From an uncultured Bacteroidota bacterium (GTDB lineage Bacteria; Bacteroidota; Bacteroidia; Flavobacteriales; Flavobacteriaceae): DNA of 39,128 nucleotides. The translations under genes were made by a program, and so were the position numbers. The stretch lies in the NCBI GenBank assembly GCA_902525795.1, contig CABZIT010000008.1:1-39128 (forward strand), written 5' to 3'. This document shows positions 16,048-24,482 of this stretch, piece after piece (position 1 is the stretch's first letter; the number at the start of each line of letters is the position of its first letter). Below the pieces are notes generated by a model. That model saw nothing but the letters and a program-made list of their open reading frames with translations, searched no databases and was not told the DNA's origin.

Positions 16048-19000
16048 TTAAAAATTAGCTCTTACTTGGAAGGATGCATTATGTATCGGTGGAGTTTTAG
16101 GGCTTTTTCTTCCAAAATATCTTACATTCATGTCCAATGTTTTATTAAGTTTTTTCACTAAAGTAAAAGACCAAGTGTAGTTTTCTCCATTTTTCAATCC
16201 ATTCATCATAGTGTAACTAATAATGGAATTATTTTCTCCATCAAATTTATTATTATAGTAATTGAAGTTTACAATTGCACCATCTTTCTTCTTTGTATCA
16301 AAATACATCTCAGTTCCAAAAGTTTGTTGTTTTAAAGTTTCATTATCTCCAATCAAATTCATAACACTTGTATTTTCATAGCTAAAATTAATTCGATTAT
16401 TTTCATCATAAAAGTATGTAAGTTTGGGCTTTATTAAATCCTCTTTGATCTTGTAATTTTTTTCCGAAAAATTCTCACTCCAATTCATTTTTCTTTCACT
16501 ATTTGTTATTAGTTCAAATAATGTTGAAGGGTTAATTTTATGTGCAATATTAATTTTATTGAACCTATTCAAATGCTGATTAGATCCAAAAGAATAACTA
16601 TCTTTTTTCTCATTTTCAGCATAAGTGTAAGTAATTGAATATCTATTCTTAGCTCTATTAATTGCAAATGAATTTTTAAGACTTATATTATAAGCCAATA
16701 GATCATCATTCCCTTTAAAAAGTGAATTCAATATAATGTTGTTTTCTTGATATTCAGATTTATTATCTACTGATATTTGGAATTTATTTGAAATTTTTGA
16801 AAGTATTTTTATGAAATCAACATTACTATTTTGAAAAATGGAGAAGTTCGTTTGTAAGGAATAGTTAAGTTTATTTTGATAGGTCCTCAAAAATATTTGA
16901 TTGGGTAAAAGAACCCTTATAAATATTGCTTCGTCTTCGAATACTGCAATTTCAAATTCTTCTAATTCTTGAATCCCATTTCCGTTTATGTCAATCCATT
17001 TATATGATCCAAGCCCTGGCTCAACCTCTATAAAAGTATATTCTTGTTGTGGTAAATTGCCAGCGCTTGATTCGAAAAACAAATCCGAGTTCAATGAATT
17101 TTTTAAAATTTTTTGTCTTTGAATAATTCTTGTATTTAAATACTCCTCTTTATTATTATTTAAATATGATTTTAGTCTATTAAAATTTAAATAAATATTC
17201 AATGTAGATTTTTTATTATTAATTATTTGAGTGTTCATAAAGTAGCTATCGTAGTTGTTTACCTCATTTAAAATATTTTCTACTAGGCTATCATTAATTT
17301 TTTTTTTGTAACCAATTTCAATAAATGTTTTTTCTTTGTTTCCAAAACCGGTCTTTATTTTGAAAAGTTTATTTGCGAAATCTGAAGCATTTGTTATAAT
17401 TTGTTCATTAGATTCCTTTTTTTCATATTCATAACCTAATTCTGTCCATATTTTTTTATAGTCCAATACAAGGCTGTTATATGATCTAATAAATTCAGAA
17501 TCAATTCCAATATTACTAGACGCCATAATACTTGTACTTGAAATAAATTCTAAATTATTGATCTCGGATATGTTAACTTTTAAAATATTTTTTTGCCCGG
17601 AAAATAACTTTCCAAGTTTTAAAGTTTCATATGTATAATCAATTGTTCCAAGATTCGATTTTCTGAAACCAAAAGTTGTATTCGCTACGGTTTGACTTTG
17701 ACCATTAAAACTATTCACCTCAAAGCCCCAATCTCTTTCAAATTCAGGACCAAAAATTCTCTCAATAATTTCAAAGTTTTTATCAATATATTTTAGATCC
17801 AATTTAGAGTATATATTGAATGTGGAATCAATTTTTATTTTTTTATTGAAACCTATCATGGATGCAAACCCTTTGTTGTCTTCATCATCAATAGTTGAAA
17901 ATAAATTTTTATTGAAGTTACTTCCAGCTATTTCATAGAAAAGCTCGGAACTTTCATTAAAAGCGGTATTTGAATTTAATACAGCTATTTGTCTTTTTTT
18001 TGGAGATATGATTTTGATAATTGGCTCAAAATTTCCTTGTCTTTGACTGTCAATTGGCATTATGTATTCATATATGTTTTCAATAGTATTATTCGAAGAT
18101 AGAATATAGTTACCTTGATTTTCTCCTACATTTTGAAATCTAACTGTGTATAACTCATCTTCTGGGTTATTAGAGTACACATAAATTTCAACTCCTTCTA
18201 CTATTTCTTTTTTATAAAGAATTCTATTTTCATCATAATTGGATAAGTTGCCTGATGGAATATTCATTAAATTTTCATCATCACCGGCAGCAGATAAAAT
18301 ACCAATTTGATCATTATTTAAATTTTGTAAAAGAGGCTGATTTTTTAGATCGGTTTCATTATAATATGAAAAATTATATTTACTTTTTTTATTCTTTATT
18401 TCAATATTACTATATCCAAAAACAGAATTGTAGTTTTTTTCACTTACTTGGTACTCAACCTGGATTCTCATATCTGCCATTATTGGAAACGTACTGTTAA
18501 ATATTATTTCTCCAGCGTTGTAATTAATTATATAGTCTTTGTCAATTCCTCTCTCTATTTTAATTCCATTTACAAAAACGGTCTCACTTCCCGAAACAAT
18601 TAAAACATATAATTCACCATTTTCTCCTGTCAATTTGTAAGGTCCTTGATTCCCATTTTCTACATTTAAAATACTTTTTGTGAAGCTTCCTTTCACAATA
18701 GCAGCTGCAGAAGTAATATTTATCTTTTCATTTAAATAAGAATCAAGCAGAAGCCCTTGAATTTTCTTCTCATAATTGGCAAAAAAGGAATTTGTTTTTA
18801 TTAAATCAATATCTCCTCCCCTTAGAACCCAGTCTTCAGACTGTAACTCTATGAAAATCTGATCAAACTCATTTAATTGCTGAGAATACCCATTATTTAT
18901 AATAGGTATACTTGAATCTTGTATTGATGCTTTTATTGAAACTTTTTCATTTAATTTTCCGATAATTTTTAAGTCAAGCTCACTCTCCAAGACAGAATTC

Positions 19001-19335
19001 TGATTATTACCAATATTTATTCCTCTGGAAATATTACCTGATGTTTCTAAGTCATAAAATTTTACTTCATTCTTTATTTTATTACTAGTGGAAAGTTTAT
19101 ATAGCTTATTAAGATTATTATTATTCTCAATAATTAAATTCTTGTCTATTAGAGAATAACTTTTAAGTAATCTATCTATTTTTTCAACTTTATTTAAAGA
19201 ATCTTTAAATTTATTGATCTCAAATTCAAAATTTAATATGGTGTCTTTGTTAAAAAGAGAACTTTTATAACTCAGATCAGTAGCATAAAAGTTGATTGTA
19301 AAAAAAAGAATAAGTAAATTTCGAAATATCTTCAT
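16048..19335 (-). CDS. Very large putative outer-membrane beta-barrel protein, uncharacterised
   Basis: A 1095-residue protein with an N-terminal signal peptide (MKIFRNLLILFFTINFYA). Residues about 105-300 contain NISRGINIGNNQN, a strand-rich segment (ELDLKIIGKLNEKVSIKAS), VLRGGDIDLIKTNSFF and NGNQGPYKLTGENGE. I associate this order with large Bacteroidetes surface proteins of unknown function, distantly reminiscent of SprA-type proteins. The remainder alternates polar and aromatic residues as in long barrel strands, and the chain ends in phenylalanine (ASFQVRANF), a usual outer-membrane barrel ending. A segment DINGNGIQELEEFEIA resembles a calcium-binding loop. Function unknown. It converges on the protease operon with a 4-bp gap. 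Confidence 0.6.
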   Translation of the reverse strand: MKIFRNLLILFFTINFYATDLSYKSSLFNKDTILNFEFEINKFKDSLNKVEKIDRLLKSYSLIDKNLIIENNNNLNKLYKLSTSNKIKNEVKFYDLETSGNISRGINIGNNQNSVLESELDLKIIGKLNEKVSIKASIQDSSIPIINNGYSQQLNEFDQIFIELQSEDWVLRGGDIDLIKTNSFFANYEKKIQGLLLDSYLNEKINITSAAAIVKGSFTKSILNVENGNQGPYKLTGENGELYVLIVSGSETVFVNGIKIERGIDKDYIINYNAGEIIFNSTFPIMADMRIQVEYQVSEKNYNSVFGYSNIEIKNKKSKYNFSYYNETDLKNQPLLQNLNNDQIGILSAAGDDENLMNIPSGNLSNYDENRILYKKEIVEGVEIYVYSNNPEDELYTVRFQNVGENQGNYILSSNNTIENIYEYIMPIDSQRQGNFEPIIKIISPKKRQIAVLNSNTAFNESSELFYEIAGSNFNKNLFSTIDDEDNKGFASMIGFNKKIKIDSTFNIYSKLDLKYIDKNFEIIERIFGPEFERDWGFEVNSFNGQSQTVANTTFGFRKSNLGTIDYTYETLKLGKLFSGQKNILKVNISEINNLEFISSTSIMASSNIGIDSEFIRSYNSLVLDYKKIWTELGYEYEKKESNEQIITNASDFANKLFKIKTGFGNKEKTFIEIGYKKKINDSLVENILNEVNNYDSYFMNTQIINNKKSTLNIYLNFNRLKSYLNNNKEEYLNTRIIQRQKILKNSLNSDLFFESSAGNLPQQEYTFIEVEPGLGSYKWIDINGNGIQELEEFEIAVFEDEAIFIRVLLPNQIFLRTYQNKLNYSLQTNFSIFQNSNVDFIKILSKISNKFQISVDNKSEYQENNIILNSLFKGNDDLLAYNISLKNSFAINRAKNRYSITYTYAENEKKDSYSFGSNQHLNRFNKINIAHKINPSTLFELITNSERKMNWSENFSEKNYKIKEDLIKPKLTYFYDENNRINFSYENTSVMNLIGDNETLKQQTFGTEMYFDTKKKDGAIVNFNYYNNKFDGENNSIISYTMMNGLKNGENYTWSFTLVKKLNKTLDMNVRYFGRKSPKTPPIHNASFQVRANF

Positions 19336-19398
19336 CGTAATGATTAAACTAAAAATTATGCAAATTATTTTAATTTATCACGCTTTAAAAAGCAATTA

Positions 19399-20160
19399 AT
19401 GAAAATCATTTCCTATAATGTTAATGGAATTAGAGCCGCAATGAAAAAAGGATTCATTGATTGGCTTATTCTTGAACAACCTGATATTGTCTGTGTTCAA
19501 GAGATCAAGGCCTTGCAAGATCAAATAGACATTGTAGCACTAGAAAAAATAGGCTACAAGTATAATTATTGGTTTAGTGCCGAGAAGAAGGGTTATAGTG
19601 GTGTGGGTATAATTTCTAGACAAGAACCAAATAATGTTATTTATGGAACGGGAATTTCTGAAATGGATTTTGAGGGAAGAAATTTAAGAGTTGATTTTGA
19701 TCAACTCTCTATCATGAGTTTATACTTACCGTCAGGCACAAATTTAGATAGATTAGAGTTTAAACTCTCATACATGGACAAATTTTATGACTATGTTTCT
19801 AATTTAAAAAAAACTAATCCCAATCTTGTAATTGCGGGAGATTTTAATATTTGCCACAAGGCAATTGATATACATGATCCAATCAGAAATAAAAATGTTT
19901 CAGGATTTTTACCTGTTGAGAGAAATTGGTTAAGCAAATTTATTGAATTGGGCTTTATAGATTCCTTTAGGTTTTATGATGATAAGCCCCACAAATACAG
20001 CTGGTGGACATACAGGGCTAATGCTCGGGCTAATAATAAGGGATGGAGAATTGATTATATTATGGTTTCAAAATCTCTAGAAAATAAAATGAAAAATGCT
20101 TCGATTTTGTCAGAGGTTGTCCACAGCGATCATTGTCCAATTCTAGTTGAAATACAATAA
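19399..20160 (+). CDS. xth: Exodeoxyribonuclease III / AP endonuclease
   Basis: A 253-residue cytosolic DNA-repair nuclease of the exonuclease III/EEP family, expected to cut at abasic sites and trim 3' ends. The motifs are in order: SYNVNGIRAA (N7 region), VQEIK with metal ligand E35, SLYLPSG, AGDFNI, RIDYIMVS, and the C-terminal VVHSDHCPI with the catalytic Asp-His. Length matches the family. It is divergent from the large barrel-protein gene and ends at a strong terminator shared with rng. Confidence 0.93.
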   Translation: MKIISYNVNGIRAAMKKGFIDWLILEQPDIVCVQEIKALQDQIDIVALEKIGYKYNYWFSAEKKGYSGVGIISRQEPNNVIYGTGISEMDFEGRNLRVDFDQLSIMSLYLPSGTNLDRLEFKLSYMDKFYDYVSNLKKTNPNLVIAGDFNICHKAIDIHDPIRNKNVSGFLPVERNWLSKFIELGFIDSFRFYDDKPHKYSWWTYRANARANNKGWRIDYIMVSKSLENKMKNASILSEVVHSDHCPILVEIQ

Positions 20161-20193
20161 AAAAACCCTATCAGACATGATAGGGTTTTTTTT
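20161..20193. terminator. Bidirectional intrinsic terminator between xth and rng
   Basis: A stem ACCCTATCA / TGATAGGGT with a GACA loop is flanked by five A on the left and eight T on the right, so it works on both strands. It starts directly after the xth stop and overlaps the rng stop codon by 2 bp. It is the only textbook intergenic terminator I see in the window. Confidence 0.9.
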
Positions 20194-21730
20194 ATATTGA
20201 TTTACCATCTTCATTATAAAAATGATATTCTAAGTATTTATAAGCATCTCTTGGAATAATTTTTATCCAAATTTTATATTTGAAATACCATTTTAACCTT
20301 GTTGAAGGGTATCCTTTTTCAAGGTATGCTGCAATAAATGGATGTATATTAAGATTAATATTTTTTTCTCCCTTATGAACTAATCTTTCAATATCCTCTG
20401 AAATTTTATCAACTAAAATAATTGGAGCTTCAACTTCATTTTTTCCTCCACTAGGATTCTGTTCTCTAGTTTTTATATTCATTTCAGGTCTAACTCTTTG
20501 TCTTGTAATTTGAATCAAACCAAATTTACTTGGAGGTAAAATTCTATGTTTAGCTCTATCTTCTTGCATTTCCGATTTAAGATGATTGAAAAGTTTTCTT
20601 CTGTTTTCTGAAGTATTTTGATCAATGAAATCAATCACGATTATACCTCCCATATCTCTTAGCCTGAGCTGTCGGGCTATTTCAGTAGCAGCTGTTAAAT
20701 TAACTTCAAGTGCTGATTCTTCTTGATTTTTTGATGTCGTTGATCTATTCCCACTATTCACATCGATAACGTGCAACGCTTCCGTGTGTTCTATCACTAG
20801 GTAGGACCCTTTGGTCATTGAAACATTTTTTCCAAATGATGTTTTTATTTGACGCTCAATTCCATACTTCTCAAAAATTGGAATCTTTGACTTGTAAAGC
20901 TTTACTATTGACTCTTTTTTTGGAGCAATTTTTTGAACATAATCTTTTATTTGAATTTGTAGTGCTTCGTCATTGACTAATATTGAAGTAAATTTTTCAT
21001 CAAAAAGATCTCTAAGTATTTTTGAAGAAATATTCATTTCATCCATGACTTTGGTAGGAAAACTTGCATTTCTAATTTTCTTACTCATAGCAATCCATCT
21101 TCCAAAAAGATTTTGTAAATCTCTGTCTAATTCAGCAACTTTTTTGCCTTTTGCAACGGTTCTTATAATAACCCCAAAACCTTTAGGAGCTATACTTTTA
21201 ACAAGTCTCTTAAGTCTATCCTTTTCTTTTGGATCTTCAATTTTTTGTGATATAGAGATCCTTGTTGAAAATGGGACTAAGACTAAAAATCTACCTGCAA
21301 TAGATAATTCAGATGTAACTCTTGGGCCTTTTGTTGAAATAGGTTCTTTTACAATCTGTATTAGTATAGATTGATTAGGACTGAGTACATCTCCAATGGC
21401 ACCATCTTTGTCAATTTCACTTTCGAATTTATAATTTGCTAATGAGAAATCTTTAATTTTTCCAGTGCTTACACCTTTTAAAAATTTTTGTAAAGTGGTA
21501 AGCTTTGGACCTAAATCATGATAGTGAAGAAATGCATCCTTTTTGTAACCAACATTTACAAATGCTGCATTCAAGGCAGGTAATGATTTTCTAATTTTTG
21601 CCAAATAAATATCTCCGACTAAAAATTTAGTATTGTCGTTATCTTTATGATATTCTATAAGTTTTCCGTCTTTAAGTAAGGCAAAATTAATATTGTTTGA
21701 ACTAGAACTTATCAGTAATTCTTTATTCAT
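20192..21730 (-). CDS. rng: Ribonuclease G/E family endoribonuclease
   Basis: A 512-residue RNase G-type enzyme for rRNA maturation and RNA decay. An S1-like RNA-binding domain (about 36-130, VGDIYLAKIRKSLPALNAAFVNVG) precedes the catalytic domain with the two expected metal-binding aspartates, D323 (HVIDVNSGNR) and D367 (IIVIDFIDQ), and a C-terminal RNase G domain. The CPxCxG zinc-link that joins subunits in E. coli RNase E is missing; the equivalent position (about 420-432) reads TREQNPSGG. I believe this is shared by relatives, so it need not mean inactivity. It is probably co-transcribed with the small basic gene and HU upstream. Confidence 0.93.
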   Translation of the reverse strand: MNKELLISSSSNNINFALLKDGKLIEYHKDNDNTKFLVGDIYLAKIRKSLPALNAAFVNVGYKKDAFLHYHDLGPKLTTLQKFLKGVSTGKIKDFSLANYKFESEIDKDGAIGDVLSPNQSILIQIVKEPISTKGPRVTSELSIAGRFLVLVPFSTRISISQKIEDPKEKDRLKRLVKSIAPKGFGVIIRTVAKGKKVAELDRDLQNLFGRWIAMSKKIRNASFPTKVMDEMNISSKILRDLFDEKFTSILVNDEALQIQIKDYVQKIAPKKESIVKLYKSKIPIFEKYGIERQIKTSFGKNVSMTKGSYLVIEHTEALHVIDVNSGNRSTTSKNQEESALEVNLTAATEIARQLRLRDMGGIIVIDFIDQNTSENRRKLFNHLKSEMQEDRAKHRILPPSKFGLIQITRQRVRPEMNIKTREQNPSGGKNEVEAPIILVDKISEDIERLVHKGEKNINLNIHPFIAAYLEKGYPSTRLKWYFKYKIWIKIIPRDAYKYLEYHFYNEDGKSI

Positions 21731-21851
21731 TGTTATTAATTTTATGCATTATATGCTATTTATTTCCGAAAATTCATTTGTTATAAAAGCTTTTATTATA
21801 ACGCTATTAATGAATTAATTTCAAAGAACTTGAGTTGAATAACTAATAAAA

Positions 21852-21944
21852 CTAGTCTTTTTTCTTGTGACGATTTGCTCTACGTCTTTTTTTTCTTTTG
21901 TGAGTTGCTACTTTATGTCTTTTACGCTTTTTTCCGCTAGGCAT
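21852..21944 (-). CDS. 30-residue highly basic protein, conserved in Bacteroidetes
   Basis: A short gene easily missed by gene callers. It encodes 30 residues starting MPSGKKRKRHKVATHKRK and ending ANRHKKKD, of which about 18 are Lys, Arg or His. I recall near-identical small proteins beginning MPSGKKRKRHK next to HU and RNase G in other Bacteroidetes, which argues it is a real gene. Such composition fits a ribosomal or rRNA-binding peptide, or a nucleoid peptide; the role is inference. It starts 10 bp after the HU stop and lies 121 bp before rng. Confidence 0.8.
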   Translation of the reverse strand: MPSGKKRKRHKVATHKRKKRRRANRHKKKD

Positions 21945-21954
21945 AAACTTGTAT

Positions 21955-22245
21955 TTAATTAATTTTCAAATTATCCTTAACTCCCTTAACAAAAAACTTA
22001 GATGGCTTGAAGGCTGGGATATTGTGTGCGGGAATTTTAATGGTTGTATTCTTCTTTATATTTCTAGCAGTTTTCTCCGCTCTTTTTTTTACTACAAAGC
22101 TACCAAAACCTCTCAAATAAACATTTTCACCATTTTCTAAAGATGAAATGATTTCATTCATTAAAGATTCAACTGTAAGTTGAACATCTACCTTTTCAAT
22201 TCCTAATTTACTTGAAATATTCGCTACTAAATCCGCCTTTGTCAT
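21955..22245 (-). CDS. HU-family DNA-binding protein
   Basis: A 96-residue histone-like nucleoid protein that bends and compacts DNA as a dimer. It starts MTKADLVANISSKLG, contains VYLRGFGSFVVKKR (the family's GFGxF core), and has the DNA-clamping arm region ARNIKKNTTIKIPAHNIPAFKPSK with the conserved Pro. Length is typical. A TATATTTG promoter-like element lies 40 bp upstream. It heads the HU-small basic protein-rng cluster. Confidence 0.93.
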   Translation of the reverse strand: MTKADLVANISSKLGIEKVDVQLTVESLMNEIISSLENGENVYLRGFGSFVVKKRAEKTARNIKKNTTIKIPAHNIPAFKPSKFFVKGVKDNLKIN

Positions 22246-22285
22246 GTATCTTTTTATTTTATCATTAAATATTCAACAATGCCTG

Positions 22286-22293
22286 CAAATATA
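22286..22293 (-). promoter_or_regulatory. Putative -7 promoter element of the HU gene
   Basis: On the minus strand it reads TATATTTG, matching TAnnTTTG, 40 bp before the HU ATG. A TTG 14 bp further upstream is closer than the usual spacing. Confidence 0.4.
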
Positions 22294-22370
22294 TGTATTT
22301 TTATATCAACTTAATCATGATTATAACTTAATTTTTTTGAAATATTTATTTGTTCAATAGTCAAAATAAT

Positions 22371-23420
22371 ATGAATTTTAGTGACTTAATTTTAGAATGG
22401 TACGATAAAAACAAAAGGGATCTTCCGTGGAGAAAATCAAAAGATCCTTATAAAATTTGGATCTCTGAGATCATTTTACAACAAACTAAAATTTCACAGG
22501 GTACTAAGTATTATTTAAATTTTTTAAAAAAATTTCCAAACTTAAAATCCCTTGCAAATTCAAGTGAAAATGAAGTTTTATTGTCTTGGCAGGGATTAGG
22601 CTATTACTCAAGGGCTAGAAATCTACATAAAAGTGCAAAAAAAATATACTTTGAATTAGAAAATACTTTCCCAAAAAAATATGAGTCTCTACTAAAATTA
22701 AAAGGTATTGGAGACTATACTGCAAGTGCTATATCCTCCATTTGTTTTAATGAAAAAAATGCCGTTTTAGACGGAAATGTTTACAGAATCCTTGCTAGAT
22801 ATTTTTTAATTGACAAGCCCATAAATGCATCCCCATCCAAAAAATATTTTCGAAAAATTGCCCAAGATCTCATCCCAAATAAAAGATGTGGTGATTATAA
22901 TCAAGCAATAATGGATTATAGTTCTATGATTTGTAAACCTGTAGATCCAAAATGTAATATTTGTATTTTTTCAAAAAATTGTAAAGCTAATTTATTTTCT
23001 ATGACAATGGATTATCCAAAAAAATTATCTAAAAATAAAAACAGATTTATATATTACGATTATGTCATTTTTGAACAAGGGGGTAAGAATCTAATTCAGA
23101 AAATTAATTCTGGATTATGGCTTAACATGTATCAGTTTCCTGTTTTTCAGTCTTATTCCTGTATTAGCTTGATAGATTTAAAGGGAATGATTTACAAGAA
23201 ATTCAAAGTTTCATCTTACAATATTGAATTAATAAATGAAAACTTTATAAATCATAAGCTTACACATTTGCAAATTCAATCAAGGTTTTGGAAAATTTCA
23301 GATACACCAAAAATTAAAGGAGGTTTGTACGTTGATAATTTCGAAAAATATCCGATGTCAAGATTGATGCATAAATTTTTTGAAAAATATGACTACAAAT
23401 TAAGTTTAATCTCACTTTAA
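22371..23420 (+). CDS. mutY: Adenine DNA glycosylase
   Basis: Removes adenine mispaired with 8-oxoguanine. The product is 349 residues from the ATG at 22371; an in-frame TTG 21 bp earlier is open but less likely. Seen in order: WRKSKDPYKIWISEIILQQT with the catalytic-region Glu, the helix-hairpin-helix LKLKGIGDYTASAI, the catalytic Asp in VLDGNVYRI, the [4Fe-4S] motif C-x6-C-x2-C-x5-C (CKPVDPKCNICIFSKNC), then a NUDIX-like 8-oxoG recognition domain. It is followed by ssb and gldD, an order familiar from Flavobacteria. Confidence 0.94.
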   Translation: MNFSDLILEWYDKNKRDLPWRKSKDPYKIWISEIILQQTKISQGTKYYLNFLKKFPNLKSLANSSENEVLLSWQGLGYYSRARNLHKSAKKIYFELENTFPKKYESLLKLKGIGDYTASAISSICFNEKNAVLDGNVYRILARYFLIDKPINASPSKKYFRKIAQDLIPNKRCGDYNQAIMDYSSMICKPVDPKCNICIFSKNCKANLFSMTMDYPKKLSKNKNRFIYYDYVIFEQGGKNLIQKINSGLWLNMYQFPVFQSYSCISLIDLKGMIYKKFKVSSYNIELINENFINHKLTHLQIQSRFWKISDTPKIKGGLYVDNFEKYPMSRLMHKFFEKYDYKLSLISL

Positions 23421-23447
23421 ATGTTAAATTTAGAAAAATAAAATATT

Positions 23448-23885
23448 ATGTCAGGAACATTAAATAAGGTAATGTTAATTGGTCATCTTGGGGATGATGT
23501 TAAGATTCACAGGTTTGAAGACGGAGGTTGTATCGGGAGGTTTCCACTCGCAACAAATGAGACTTACTTAAATAAGCAAACAAATGAAAAGGTCTCCAAT
23601 ACTGAGTGGCATAATATAGTTCTCAGAAATAAGGCTGCTGAAATTTGTGAAAAATATCTTTCAAAGGGTGACAAAGTATATATTGAGGGAAGAATTAAGA
23701 CAAGAAAATGGCAAGATGATAAAGGAAATGACAGGTACTCTACAGAAATTAATTGTACCGAATTTACATTTCTATCAAATAAAAACGAAGATGTTGTAAG
23801 TTCTAATGAAAATGTCAATAAGAAACCTGAAATTCAGCAACCAAAAGCTGATGTTGTTGATATAGATGATGATCTTCCTTTTTAA
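23448..23885 (+). CDS. ssb: Single-stranded DNA-binding protein
   Basis: A 145-residue protein with one OB fold (about 1-110: LNKVMLIGHLGDDVKIHRFE..., EWHNIVLRNKAAEICEKYL, GDKVYIEGRIKTRKWQD) and an acidic tail ending DIDDDLPF, the tip that recruits replication and repair partners. It acts in replication, recombination and repair. It lies 27 bp after mutY and 18 bp before gldD, so it is probably in one operon. Confidence 0.95.
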   Translation: MSGTLNKVMLIGHLGDDVKIHRFEDGGCIGRFPLATNETYLNKQTNEKVSNTEWHNIVLRNKAAEICEKYLSKGDKVYIEGRIKTRKWQDDKGNDRYSTEINCTEFTFLSNKNEDVVSSNENVNKKPEIQQPKADVVDIDDDLPF

Positions 23886-23903
23886 TCTAATTGATTAAAA
23901 ATA

Positions 23904-24482
23904 TTGAAATTCACACATAAAATATTATTTCTATTTGGTTTATTTTTATTTCATTTTTCTTGTAATGAAACAAACTATCTCCCCAGGGAAAAAGGTTTTT
24001 TGAGATTAGAATTTGAAAAACCAACTTATGAGACATTTTTTAGCGAGTATTCAGGCTTGAATTTCATTTATAATGATTCATATTCGTCTTTTGAAATAGT
24101 TTCTGACGATAAAATAGTTCTGAGATACAAAGACATTAAAATTGATATAGTATTGAGTGATGTGGAACTTGAAAATTTATCCTCTTTTGAAGAAAGTATA
24201 CGAAATTTTTATATGTTCTTAGAACCGCACAGAAAAAAATCTTACCAAATAAGTATTAAGGAATTTACTTCTGTAGATAATAATAGATTTGCTAAGGTTT
24301 TTGAAATGCGTGGTCCAATAGCATCTCCATTACAGTTCTATGTCACGGACAGTACTAATAATTTTTTATTTGGATCAATGAATGTAACGGAAAAGTATGA
24401 TTATGATTCCATTTATCCATCGATAATGTATGTCAAAAATGATATTTTTTCAATTATTGAATCTGTAAATTGGGAGGAGTAA
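23904..24482 (+). CDS. gldD: Gliding motility/T9SS lipoprotein GldD
   Basis: A 192-residue predicted lipoprotein. The start codon is TTG, since no ATG gives the signal peptide; it reads MKFTHKILFLFGLFLFHFSC with the lipidated Cys at position 20. The body shows PREKGFLRLEFEKPTYE near the N-terminus and FEMRGPIASPLQFYVTDST plus YDSIYPSIMYVKNDI near the C-terminus, the hallmarks of GldD. In Flavobacterium johnsoniae GldD is needed for gliding and type IX secretion. It follows ssb closely. gldE, which neighbours gldD in that species, is not present here. The context fits the T9SS cargo genes in this window. Confidence 0.85.
   Translation: MKFTHKILFLFGLFLFHFSCNETNYLPREKGFLRLEFEKPTYETFFSEYSGLNFIYNDSYSSFEIVSDDKIVLRYKDIKIDIVLSDVELENLSSFEESIRNFYMFLEPHRKKSYQISIKEFTSVDNNRFAKVFEMRGPIASPLQFYVTDSTNNFLFGSMNVTEKYDYDSIYPSIMYVKNDIFSIIESVNWEE

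Noticed and set aside
20973-21374. 133-codon plus-strand open frame with hydrophobic stretches
   Set aside because: Exactly opposite RNase G catalytic sequence; the hydrophobicity is a by-product of Lys/Glu-rich codons read in reverse.
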